DNA of 64,000 nt from Mucilaginibacter straminoryzae (GTDB lineage: Bacteria; Bacteroidota; Bacteroidia; Sphingobacteriales; Sphingobacteriaceae). The first letter of the stretch is position 1, and each line of letters opens with the position of its first letter. Positions 35,516-43,921 of the stretch are shown here, piece by piece. The stretch covers positions 124,001 to 188,000 of the forward strand of contig NZ_JALJEJ010000001.1 in NCBI RefSeq assembly GCF_022953055.1, in the 5' to 3' direction. The position numbers and the translations under genes are program-made. A model generated the notes under the pieces. The model was not told the DNA's origin. It ran no database searches and saw only the letters and a program-made list of their open reading frames with translations.

Positions 35516-35650
35516 TGGGGATGAGGTCCTGTTTGTATTTATGGCAACTCACTTAAATAAATTACAACGTGCGGTTTTGCCGTTGCATTTAGCAGTCCGT
35601 CTTTTTCCTTTCATGCTAAATCTTTTTATATTTGGTATAGAAGGTACCCC

Positions 35651-36268
35651 TTGAATAAGATAAAGATTTTGGAGAAGTACATGCCGCCTGCGGCAGCTCC
35701 CCTGATTGCGCGTTGGATTGATTATTTTAAGTGCGAGTTTAAGATTTCCCGTAACCGGAATACTAAATTCGGCGACTATCGTCCGCCTTTTGACGGTAAG
35801 GGCCACCGTATCTCTGTTAATTACGACCTTAATCCATATGCTTTCCTGGTAACCACCGTGCACGAGTTCGCACACCTTTACACCTGGAACCAGCATAAGC
35901 ATAAAGCGAAACCCCACGGCACGGAGTGGAAGCAGAATTTCAAGAAAATGATGCAGCCATTCTTCGATCAGCAGGTATTTCCGACAGATATCAAACACGC
36001 CATTATCAGCTATCTGGATAACCCGGCAGCCTCCAGTTGTTCAGACCTTAATTTATACCGCTCGCTACGAAAGTATGACGCGCCTAAAGAAGCTGTTTCA
36101 ACCGTAGAGCATTTACCCATGAATGCTGTATTTAAGCTGAAGGACGGCCGCGTGTTTAAGAAAGGCGAGCAGCTGCGCAAACGATTTAAATGCGTGGAGA
36201 TCAGCACCCGTCGTGTTTATCTTTTCAGCCCTGTTGCAGAAGTAGAGTTACTGAAAGAAACTGCCTAG
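35651..36268 (+). CDS. SprT-like zinc metalloprotein
   Basis: 205 residues, soluble. The zinc site is VTTVHEFAHLYTW (HExxH) with a further His in HKHKAKPHGTEWKQNF. This pattern matches SprT-like/SPRTN-type predicted proteases. Start TTG at 35651 is used because M-N-K-I-K-I-L-E-K-Y-M-P-P-A-A-A-P is the expected start and no in-frame ATG comes earlier. Its substrate is unknown; DNA-protein crosslink repair is known for the eukaryotic SPRTN branch only. Confidence 0.88.
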   Translation: MNKIKILEKYMPPAAAPLIARWIDYFKCEFKISRNRNTKFGDYRPPFDGKGHRISVNYDLNPYAFLVTTVHEFAHLYTWNQHKHKAKPHGTEWKQNFKKMMQPFFDQQVFPTDIKHAIISYLDNPAASSCSDLNLYRSLRKYDAPKEAVSTVEHLPMNAVFKLKDGRVFKKGEQLRKRFKCVEISTRRVYLFSPVAEVELLKETA

Positions 36269-36305
36269 CTGTTACAGAAACAGGATATATTTAGTGGATA
36301 AATAA

Positions 36306-36341
36306 AAATGCCCCGAACGGCAATAAGCATCCGGGGCATTT
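36306..36341. terminator. Bidirectional terminator
   Basis: A 10-bp perfect stem (36306-36315 with 36332-36341) of G+C-rich core with A- and T-rich flanks lies between the convergent SprT-like and IPT/TIG genes. Confidence 0.85.
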
Positions 36342-36359
36342 CTTTATATGCACTGCAAA

Positions 36360-38027
36360 TTAATTCGTGGCAGTAAAATTGGTATCGTTTACGATGGTTT
36401 GCCCATTTGCAGAAACACTGATTTTCATAGCTCCTGCATTAAGATTAGACGGCACCATTACTTTAATAGTATTATCTGTCACACTAATGATATTTGCCTG
36501 CACAGACCCGAATCGGACTACAACATTATAGGTACTTGTGCCAAATCCATTCCCGTTGATCGTCACTACGGTACCGGCTACTCCGGAAGTAGGCGCGAAC
36601 GAATCAAAAGAAGGTCCTATTACGGTAAAAGTACCGGGAGCCTGCATCGTCTGTCCGTTGTTTTGGACTGATATTTTAACATTTCCGGCATCGAGTCCAT
36701 ATGGAACGTAGGTTTTAAGACTGGTACCTGACGTGGCTTGTGCCCCTGTAGATACGGAACCGAAATTAATGTTATAGTATTGCCCTACTATAAAATTCCC
36801 TGAAATATTAACCTCTTTACCATAAGAGCCAGATGATGGTGAAAAGCCCGTAACCGATTGTTGCGCTACGGTGATCTTTAAAGGGAATGCGATGGTACTT
36901 GGACCAACTTTCAAAGAAAATGTATAATCTCCCGAAGGTATATTTGACGGCACCTGAAAATATAAAGTGTTGCTGCTGGATGAGTTCGGCGTCAGGGTAT
37001 AATTACCCAGAGTAGCGGTCACACCGGTAAGGCTAACAGGTAAATTATTACCGGTAATGGTCAACTGCCCACCGGCTATCACCGGCGAAGGCGAGATGGA
37101 GTTTATTGTTGGCGCTACCACTGTAAACTGTCCGGGCAGTGCGGTAGTTACTCCATTCACAATTACAGATACAGGTACCTGATCCGTGGTGATTGTGGCT
37201 GGTACCGTAGCCTGAAGTGTAGAGTTATACAGGATGCTCCCCTCAATCTGGCCAAATAAAACCCTGATGTTTCCTCCGTAATAGTAGTTTGGCAAGTTGT
37301 CTCCTGTAAAGGTAATTACGGAACCTATCGCGCCGCTTTTAGGCGTAAAATCTTTAATATTCGCCAGGATGGTGAAGCCGGAAGGCGTGTAAACACTCTG
37401 GGTTCCGATTTTAACCTGGACAGATAATGTGGCGCCATGAGTTGCGCTGATACCTGCAGGTACTTCTACTACTATTTTACTATCGGCGGTCTGTACCACT
37501 TTAGCATTCACATTAGAAAAAGTAACCGATATCTGATTAGCTGGCGTACCAAAAAACTGTCCGTTGATAGTTATCTGATCACCTACCTTACCGCTCTGCG
37601 GGCTTACACTGGTAATAGTGATGCTTGGTAACATAAATGCGGTTGCCCTTCCATATACCGTCCCTTTTTCGTTCTTTAAATAAGCTCTTACGTAAAGCGT
37701 ACTTTGGGAACTACTTGATAACACGTTAATATTCGTAACATCCTTTGTAAAAGAGCCGGCGGGCGCATCAGCACCCATAGAAACCTTCGTACCGTTACTT
37801 TCATCAACGTTAGAATATATACCGTAAACGAAACCATAATCCAGTACTTTGTAGTTTCCGGTTGCCAGAATATTTCCGGTAAAAGTTACCCGCGTTGGTG
37901 AGGACGGTTTTGCATCAAGCGTCTGCACCATCGGGTCTTCTTCCTTCTCCTTTTTACAGCCCCCTATGGTTACAGCAGCAACTATCAACAGCGCAATTGC
38001 GCAAAACCTTGTGAAATGTTTTCTCAT
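36360..38027 (-). CDS. IPT/TIG-domain lipoprotein
   Basis: 555 residues. Signal peptide with lipobox I-G-G-C (Cys24), a Lys/Glu-rich spacer, an N-terminal beta domain (YGFVYGIYSN type, to about 135), then about five tandem IPT/TIG immunoglobulin-like repeats, each opening like ITSVSPQSGKVGDQITING or FAPTSGVAGTVVTINGNGFG. Surface-exposed carbohydrate or protein binding is typical for such arrays. The outer-membrane gene upstream (stop 12 bases before this ATG) is in the same operon. Confidence 0.88.
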   Translation of the reverse strand: MRKHFTRFCAIALLIVAAVTIGGCKKEKEEDPMVQTLDAKPSSPTRVTFTGNILATGNYKVLDYGFVYGIYSNVDESNGTKVSMGADAPAGSFTKDVTNINVLSSSSQSTLYVRAYLKNEKGTVYGRATAFMLPSITITSVSPQSGKVGDQITINGQFFGTPANQISVTFSNVNAKVVQTADSKIVVEVPAGISATHGATLSVQVKIGTQSVYTPSGFTILANIKDFTPKSGAIGSVITFTGDNLPNYYYGGNIRVLFGQIEGSILYNSTLQATVPATITTDQVPVSVIVNGVTTALPGQFTVVAPTINSISPSPVIAGGQLTITGNNLPVSLTGVTATLGNYTLTPNSSSSNTLYFQVPSNIPSGDYTFSLKVGPSTIAFPLKITVAQQSVTGFSPSSGSYGKEVNISGNFIVGQYYNINFGSVSTGAQATSGTSLKTYVPYGLDAGNVKISVQNNGQTMQAPGTFTVIGPSFDSFAPTSGVAGTVVTINGNGFGTSTYNVVVRFGSVQANIISVTDNTIKVMVPSNLNAGAMKISVSANGQTIVNDTNFTATN

Positions 38028-38039
38028 TGTGATGCCTTT

Positions 38040-38789
38040 TTAGAAAGTGTAACCTATGCGGATTCCGTTAAGGAGAGTCGGCCCGAAATTAACGGAAGAG
38101 CTACGACCAGCGTTAGAATTGGTGGATGGAATATTGGTAGCCGTTTGCGTTATCTCGACATTTTTCCAATCGGTTTTGGATAAGGTGAAGTTTAACTCAT
38201 AGCCGAAAAAGAAGTGCTTGGCAATATAGAAATCAAACCCTGTGAAAACGCTCGCTCCATAACGTGTATAGGCAGCCTGCTGAACAGCCGAGTAAACTAC
38301 GTTACCCGATACTGTAGAGACGTACCAGCCATTTTTTACCGTGGTTGAAGAACTGTTATTGTCTGTTTGCTGACTTGCAGAACGGCTTGAATAGGTAAGA
38401 TCCAGACCAATGTAAGGCGACAGTCTGCGAGTACCGGTAAAATGCTTTTCGATACCGGCGTTCAATGCAAATTGCGTGCTCTTTCTGTCATCGCGTGAAA
38501 AATAGCCGTTGGGGCCGTAAGGGTTGTTTACACTTGCAACGGTGTCTTTTCGATTTACATTGAATCCGAAGCGAAGGGCTACATCGTTTTTAACAAAATA
38601 ACGCAGCTTAATCTGATTTAAAGAGTTGTTCAGATTAACCTGACCATTAAAAGGGTTAACATTGAGCTCGGTAGAGATTCTTTTTTCCTGGGGCTTTAAA
38701 GCCTCTTGCTCGGTGCCAACTGTTGTGGTTTGGGCATAGCCTGCTAATGTGGCAAAAATGCCAATTGCGACAAGTAAGGTTGATTTCAT
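38040..38789 (-). CDS. Outer membrane beta-barrel protein (porin-like)
   Basis: 249 residues. A signal peptide (A-G-Y-A-Q) precedes a long, alternating beta-strand barrel (LRYFVKNDVALRFGFNVNR, LSPYIGLDLTYSSR, FFFGYELNFTLSKTD, LLNGIRIGYTF end). A C-terminal Phe fits an outer-membrane assembly signal. It leads the two-gene operon with the IPT/TIG lipoprotein, which might be its surface partner; that pairing is inferred from order only. Confidence 0.85.
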   Translation of the reverse strand: MKSTLLVAIGIFATLAGYAQTTTVGTEQEALKPQEKRISTELNVNPFNGQVNLNNSLNQIKLRYFVKNDVALRFGFNVNRKDTVASVNNPYGPNGYFSRDDRKSTQFALNAGIEKHFTGTRRLSPYIGLDLTYSSRSASQQTDNNSSSTTVKNGWYVSTVSGNVVYSAVQQAAYTRYGASVFTGFDFYIAKHFFFGYELNFTLSKTDWKNVEITQTATNIPSTNSNAGRSSSVNFGPTLLNGIRIGYTF

Positions 38790-38865
38790 TTAAATAAAGA
38801 ATAGAAAATTTGCGCGAAAATAATAAAAATCATCATCCTGCGTTTAGTGCTGCTAAATATTAGGC

Positions 38866-38907
38866 AAAGAAAACAGCCTGGAGCATTTGCTCCAGGCTGT
38901 TTTCTTT
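38866..38907. terminator. Terminator after the Lrp/AsnC gene
   Basis: A perfect 18-bp stem (38866-38883 with 38890-38907) with a 6-base loop and A/T-rich flanks. It lies between the regulator gene's 3' end and the promoter region of the outer membrane gene. Confidence 0.85.
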
Positions 38908-38963
38908 TGTTTTGTATAATGGCCTGATTAGGGCAAAATTACTAGCCAGCAAAATTTGATGGT

Positions 38964-39440
38964 TTACTTAGTTCCTATCAAGGGAAATGCGGTTTCGCGT
39001 TTGGTTTCTTTCAACACAAACGTAGTTTGTACCGATCCAAGAGGGACTACTTTAAAAACCTTATTCACCAGGAAGTCGTGATAGGTATCCAGATCCTTAA
39101 CGGCCACACGCAAAATAAAATCATACTCTCCGGACATCTGGTAGCATTCCAGCACCTCGTCAAAACGGGCCATTTGTTCTACAAAAATGCAGAGCGCTTC
39201 ATTAGAATGGTCTTTTAACTGTATGTGTGTAAAGGCCATTAAGCCCCGGTCGACTTTTTTATGATCCAATACAGCTACGTAACCTTTAATATAGCCCTGT
39301 TCCTGCAAACGTTTAATTCGCTCGTAGATAGGCGTAGCTGTTTTGTTCAGTCTTTCGCCTATTTCTTTGTTCGTTAGCCGTGCATTCTGCTGAAGCAATT
39401 GCAAAATTTGCAAGTCCGTTTGGTCAAGCTTGCTGAGCAT
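38964..39440 (-). CDS. Lrp/AsnC family transcriptional regulator
   Basis: 158 residues. N-terminal helix-turn-helix (LQQNARLTNKEIGERLNKTA, YERIKRLQEQGYIKGY) followed by a RAM ligand-binding domain (GEYDFILRVAVKDLDTYHDF). Lrp-type proteins form octamers that sense amino acids. The gene stands alone between the porin operon and the sigma factor gene, so its target is unknown. Confidence 0.94.
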   Translation of the reverse strand: MLSKLDQTDLQILQLLQQNARLTNKEIGERLNKTATPIYERIKRLQEQGYIKGYVAVLDHKKVDRGLMAFTHIQLKDHSNEALCIFVEQMARFDEVLECYQMSGEYDFILRVAVKDLDTYHDFLVNKVFKVVPLGSVQTTFVLKETKRETAFPLIGTK

Positions 39441-39546
39441 TTAATTCTTCTTAAGGGTTTATATTGGTATTGGGCAAAGTAGGTAAAATGCCGTAAATAG
39501 TACAAAAATATTTAAGCCTAACCAATAACTGATGCCAAAGCGGCTG

Positions 39547-40407
39547 TTAATTTTCCCAGAAGAAAGAGCGCCGCGTACTGGTTAGGGTTCTTAATCGCTT
39601 TAACGCATTGGAACGCAACTGTCTTACTCTTTCCGCGGTGATACCCAGCATTTCCCCTACCTGGTCTGGCTGCATGGCTGCACGTTCGCCCAAACCAAAC
39701 GTCAGTTCGATCACCTCTTTCTCCCTCGGGGTTAACTGGTCTAATAATTTATGCAATTCGGTGTGGCGGTCACATTCCACTATTTGCCGTTCTATCAGAT
39801 GATCGGTGCACGGTAGTACATCTATCAATGATTGCTTTTGGTCTGTCCCATAGGGCATGTCATAGCTATCCGTACGGCCGCTGTTGCGCAACAGACTCCT
39901 CAGTTTATCTTCTTTCAGGTGCAGCTCTTCGGCTATTTCAAAAAGCTCGGGTTCGCGGCCGGTCAGTTGCTCAAAAGTTGTTTTGCAGCGGTTAATGCTG
40001 GTGAGGGTATTGATCTGGTTTGCAGGAAGGCGGATCATCCGGGTTTGTTCTGCAATGGCAAAAGTGATGGCCTGGCGTATCCACCATACCGCGAAGGAGA
40101 TAAATTTAAAACCTTTGGTTTCGTCGAAACGCTCGGCTGCCTTCAGTAATCCACTGTTGCCTTCGCTGATCAGATCGCTTAGGGTGAGGCCTTTATTTTG
40201 ATACTTTTTCGCTACAGAGATCACAAAGCGCAAGTTGCTCTTCACCAATTTTTCCAGCGCTGCGCGGTCGCCTGCTTTAATCTTCCTGGCCAGCATCACT
40301 TCTTCATCCCCGCTGATCAATCGTACTTTATTAATTTCATTAAAATAACGTTCTACCACGTGCGATTCTACCGTAGTGATCCGCTCAGTAATCTGGATGT
40401 TTCTCAT
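39547..40407 (-). CDS. RpoD-like (group 2) RNA polymerase sigma factor
   Basis: 286 residues. It keeps regions 1.2 (VVERYFNEINKV), 2 (SNLRFVISVAKKYQNKGL, FKFISFAVWWIRQAI), 3 and 4 (LTPREKEVIELTFGLGE, GITAERVRQLRSNAL). It is close in size to the primary sigma of Bacteroidota but differs in region 3, where R-L-P-A-N-Q-I-N-T-L-T-S-I-N-R replaces the primary-sigma wording. I call it an alternative group 2 factor. Its ATG lies 2 bases downstream of the stop of a DUF1015 gene, so they are one operon. Promoter choice is unknown. Confidence 0.88.
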   Translation of the reverse strand: MRNIQITERITTVESHVVERYFNEINKVRLISGDEEVMLARKIKAGDRAALEKLVKSNLRFVISVAKKYQNKGLTLSDLISEGNSGLLKAAERFDETKGFKFISFAVWWIRQAITFAIAEQTRMIRLPANQINTLTSINRCKTTFEQLTGREPELFEIAEELHLKEDKLRSLLRNSGRTDSYDMPYGTDQKQSLIDVLPCTDHLIERQIVECDRHTELHKLLDQLTPREKEVIELTFGLGERAAMQPDQVGEMLGITAERVRQLRSNALKRLRTLTSTRRSFFWEN

Positions 40408-40409
40408 GA

Positions 40410-41579
40410 TTAAAACTTATACATTAATAAACCAAAAGGAAGACGCGGTTCTGCCCAGGTAGAATCGGGCGGCATCAGGTTATCGGTATAGGCAACCGAG
40501 ATAAGTTGGTTCACACTGACCGGGTGGAGTGTAAAACCGATTGCAGATGGCTCCTGCTCCAGAAGCGTTGCCAGTCTTTCCATTGCGTTAGCGCCGCCTA
40601 CAATTATCAGTTGATGGTTGGCATTGGTATCGTTTAGCCCTAAAGCCGGACGCAACACGAACTTATGCAACAGGTTAGGATCAACCCGGTCAATCAAATT
40701 TGGCGAAAATATAATTTCCTCGTTGGCGATCAGCTCGTACCAATCACCACCCAGGCACATGCCGAAATGGTGTTTTTGCGACGGTACTACCGGTTTATTA
40801 TTCGCAGAAGGAATGATTTTGAAACTTTTTCTGATGATAGTAATCAACTGATCACGATCGATGGTCTTATCAGGGCGAAACAGGCAATAACATTTCTGAC
40901 TCTTCAATTCCCCAGCGCAGACATACATACTCAGAAAGCAATCGGCGAGGTTTTCCTTACTACTGATTTCCTGTGCTTTTTTTGCCTGCATAGCCATCTC
41001 TACGGCTGCCATGCGATGATGGCCTTCGGCCAGATAAACAGTGCCTAATTTCTTGAAAGCATCCTGCAATTCCTCAATCAGGACTTCATCTGTCACCTCC
41101 CATAGCTGATGCAGTTTCTCACCTTCGGTATAAATCAATGGCAAAACAGACGCTGCTTTTATACCGCAAATGAGTTGATGGATAGCTTCATCGGGTTGGT
41201 AAGCCAATAGCACAGGTCTATCTTCCGTTGCTGCCCTGCAACGGGCTTGATATGCCGCTGATTCTTTTTCTTTTAAGGTATACTCGTGTTTTTTAATCCT
41301 GCTCTGCTGCAGATCAGAACAGCAGGTCAATGCGATGACCCCGGTTATCGACTGACCATCGATATCCGTTTCATAAAGGTATAAGGCGTTTTGTTCTGCT
41401 TCAAAAAGGCTTCTGCTTTTTAGGAGTGTGTGCAGATCCTGATGTCCTGCCACATCGGAATCAGTTTCTGCTGTTTTATGAAACGCATACTGCGGCTGAT
41501 GTAAACTTTCTGCCCCGATGAGTGCCTCTACTTCCTTTAGCTGGGGCCTGATTGCCTTAAATGCTTTGATCGTCGCCAT
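40410..41579 (-). CDS. DUF1015 family protein
   Basis: 389 residues, cytoplasmic. The family's hallmark is A-E-G-H-H-R-M-A-A (about residues 190-198; A-D-G-H-H-R in many relatives), with F-K-A-I-R-P at the start and a L-P-F-G-L-L-M-Y-K-F end. DUF1015 proteins are often beside serine/phosphoglycerate genes in other Bacteroidota and may act as small-molecule kinases or ParB-like folds; nothing here proves it. It lies directly upstream of an alternative sigma factor, so regulation of, or by, that factor is possible. Confidence 0.88.
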   Translation of the reverse strand: MATIKAFKAIRPQLKEVEALIGAESLHQPQYAFHKTAETDSDVAGHQDLHTLLKSRSLFEAEQNALYLYETDIDGQSITGVIALTCCSDLQQSRIKKHEYTLKEKESAAYQARCRAATEDRPVLLAYQPDEAIHQLICGIKAASVLPLIYTEGEKLHQLWEVTDEVLIEELQDAFKKLGTVYLAEGHHRMAAVEMAMQAKKAQEISSKENLADCFLSMYVCAGELKSQKCYCLFRPDKTIDRDQLITIIRKSFKIIPSANNKPVVPSQKHHFGMCLGGDWYELIANEEIIFSPNLIDRVDPNLLHKFVLRPALGLNDTNANHQLIIVGGANAMERLATLLEQEPSAIGFTLHPVSVNQLISVAYTDNLMPPDSTWAEPRLPFGLLMYKF

Positions 41580-42086
41580 AGAAAACTATTATTAAATAAA
41601 ATCAGTTCAAAGCCAAAGAACAGCTCGCCCCGGCCCTGTTTTTACCGGCGCACGCAAGCTTTATTTAATTGGGGTATTACTGATTATAATTGGTTAATAA
41701 CAAAGCTCCCGAATGGTAGAATGAAATGCTATAGTAAGCCTGAAGTTTAGTGTTTTAATCTATAATATGGCGAGATGTAGAATGTTATTCTAATATACAT
41801 TCCTCCTGGTAGGCTATTTTGGAAAATAAGTTTATGATTACAACTAGAGGCTGTACCGGATACACTATCTAATCGCTTCTTTTTTTATCGCGAAGTTTAC
41901 TGCTCACGACTAAAATATTTTCAATTGAGCCCTTTAGGCTTTACTTGCTATTTCAATAGGTTTGGAACAGCTACTGCCTCCATAGCTATATTTTGGCAGT
42001 TAAAATACACTAAGCCATGTATTAGAAACAGGTAGCAGGCTAAGACCAATTGTATTAAACAGACATTTTGCAATACTTGACAGCGT
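41580..42086. other. 507-base intergenic region between DUF1015 and pckA
   Basis: No convincing coding sequence on either strand. It must hold two divergent promoters. Seen are a 13-base palindrome (AGAAT-GTT-ATTCT, 41779-41791), a related GTAGAATG word at 41716 and 41778, and a sequence at 41963-41977 (TGG-AAC-N5-CTGC) with the GG and GC spacing of sigma-54 promoters but two mismatches to TGGCAC-N5-TTGC. It is longer than usual for this compact genome, and may hide a small RNA or leader. Confidence 0.4.
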
Positions 42087-43640
42087 ATGAATGAGACAAT
42101 AATTCAACAGCCTGATCTGGCGTATTTAGGTTTTCAGGAAGGACGGAAATTTTACTACCAACAGGAACCGGATGAACTGATTCAACTGGTGGTTGATCTT
42201 GGCGAGGGCGAGTTGGATCCGAACGGACTTTTAAATGTTGATACCGGGGAATTTACCGGGCGTTCACCTAAAGACCGTTTTATTGTCCGCGATGAGTTGA
42301 CTGATGCTAAAGTATGGTGGGGCGAAGTGAACCGGCCGTTTGATCCTGCTGCTTTTGACCGTCTTCAAGCAAAGCTTATCAATTATCTTCAAGATAGAAC
42401 CTTTTTTGTAAGAGATGCACTAGCTTGCGCCGATGTTCGGCATCAATTATCGGTTAGGGTAATTACAGAAACGGCTTACCAGAATTTGTTCGCCTATAAC
42501 CTGTTCCTGCGCCCGACAAGCCCTATAGATCAACCAGAGTGGACCATCATTGCCGCACCGGGATTTTATGCAGATGCAAAAGAAGATCAGACGCGCCAGC
42601 ATAACTTCTGTATTATTAATTTCACAAAACAAACCATCCTGATCGGCGGGACAGGTTATACCGGCGAAATCAAGAAGGCCATATTTTCGGCGCTGAATTT
42701 CCTGCTTCCACAAAAGGGGATACTACCCATGCACTGCTCCGCTAATAGCGGAAATGACGGTAAAACGGCCGTCTTTTTTGGTCTCTCCGGAACTGGTAAG
42801 ACTACCTTATCAGCAGACGCCGGGCGAATGCTGATCGGTGATGATGAGCACGGATGGGATGAAAACGGTATTTTTAATTTCGAGGGCGGCTGCTATGCGA
42901 AAACGGCGTATCTAAGTCCTGAAAAGGAACCTTTGATCTACGCAGCGCTACGCCCGGGGGCGTTACTGGAAAACGTGTGTCTGCATGAGGATAGCGGCGT
43001 GGCGAACTTCGATAATTTAAGCAAGACCGAAAATACACGTGTTTCTTATCCCTTACATTTTGTAGCTAACGCGGTGATTCCTTCGGTTGGGACAATACCT
43101 GAGAATATTTTCTTTTTAAGCTGTGACGCTTTTGGTGTATTGCCGCCGATTGCGCGTTTAACACACGAACAGGCACTGTACTATTTTATGCTGGGCTATA
43201 CGGCTAAAGTTGCCGGGACAGAATTTGGTATTAACGAGCCGCAGGCCACCTTTTCGGCTTGTTTTGGCCAGGCATTTTTGCCTTTGCCACCAAAAAGCTA
43301 TGCCGACCTGTTGAGTAAAAAGCTGAATGAAAGTAAAGCGAATGTATGGTTGGTAAATACCGGGTGGACCGGCGGCCCTTACGGCATCGGTGCAAGAATG
43401 AACCTGCCGGATACCCGTGCAATTATTAAAGCGGCTCTTAACGGCCAGCTTAACCATGATCGCTATGAATTACTCCGTCCTTTTAATCTGCAAATACCGG
43501 TGCATTGTCCGGGCGTATCGTCCTACATTCTTAACCCGGTTAACACCTGGAGCACGCCCGCTGCTTACCGGCAGCAGGCAGAGAAGCTTAAAGGATTATT
43601 TAATGAGAAAATAGTTAGCCTTAATGGGGGAACGCGGTAA
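42087..43640 (+). CDS. pckA: Phosphoenolpyruvate carboxykinase (ATP)
   Basis: 517 residues. Converts oxaloacetate plus ATP to PEP, CO2 and ADP, the entry to gluconeogenesis. Seen: FTGRSPKDRFIV substrate site, PMHCSANSGNDGKTAVFFGLSG with the G-L-S-G-T-G-K-T-T-L kinase 1a/P-loop, and the metal-binding L-I-G-D-D-E-H-G-W. Length is slightly below the usual 530-540. It is a single gene with a strong terminator; its long upstream region suggests strong control, for example by carbon source. Confidence 0.96.
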   Translation: MNETIIQQPDLAYLGFQEGRKFYYQQEPDELIQLVVDLGEGELDPNGLLNVDTGEFTGRSPKDRFIVRDELTDAKVWWGEVNRPFDPAAFDRLQAKLINYLQDRTFFVRDALACADVRHQLSVRVITETAYQNLFAYNLFLRPTSPIDQPEWTIIAAPGFYADAKEDQTRQHNFCIINFTKQTILIGGTGYTGEIKKAIFSALNFLLPQKGILPMHCSANSGNDGKTAVFFGLSGTGKTTLSADAGRMLIGDDEHGWDENGIFNFEGGCYAKTAYLSPEKEPLIYAALRPGALLENVCLHEDSGVANFDNLSKTENTRVSYPLHFVANAVIPSVGTIPENIFFLSCDAFGVLPPIARLTHEQALYYFMLGYTAKVAGTEFGINEPQATFSACFGQAFLPLPPKSYADLLSKKLNESKANVWLVNTGWTGGPYGIGARMNLPDTRAIIKAALNGQLNHDRYELLRPFNLQIPVHCPGVSSYILNPVNTWSTPAAYRQQAEKLKGLFNEKIVSLNGGTR

Positions 43641-43704
43641 ATAGCTGATAGGATTTTTTCAGTTTGTACATTCCCATTTAAACCGCGTTATTGTTGAAAA
43701 GATA

Positions 43705-43741
43705 AAAAGGGGTACAGTTTTATTAAACTATAGCCCCTTTT
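43705..43741 (+). terminator. Terminator after pckA
   Basis: A hairpin with outer stem AAAAGGGG/CCCCTTTT (43705-43712 with 43734-43741) and an inner CAGTT/AAC stem. Lies 65 bases after pckA and before the convergent DUF262 gene. Confidence 0.7.
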
Positions 43742-43921
43742 CGATGGTTAGTTTCTAAAGAGCTCCCACTCTGAGAACTGGATAATGCTGGCTGTTTGTA
43801 CTACTGTGACGTTTAACCAGTAATAGGCGTGTAAGGTGGAATTACTAAAAGTATACGTTTTCTTAAGGAACCTGGACGAGAGAGATTTGCTTTTTTATAA
43901 CCAAGATTAATTTTCAAAACT

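Noticed and set aside
39832..40201. Two antisense frames over the sigma factor gene
   Set aside because: The opposite strand encodes an unmistakable sigma factor and the frames lack family features.
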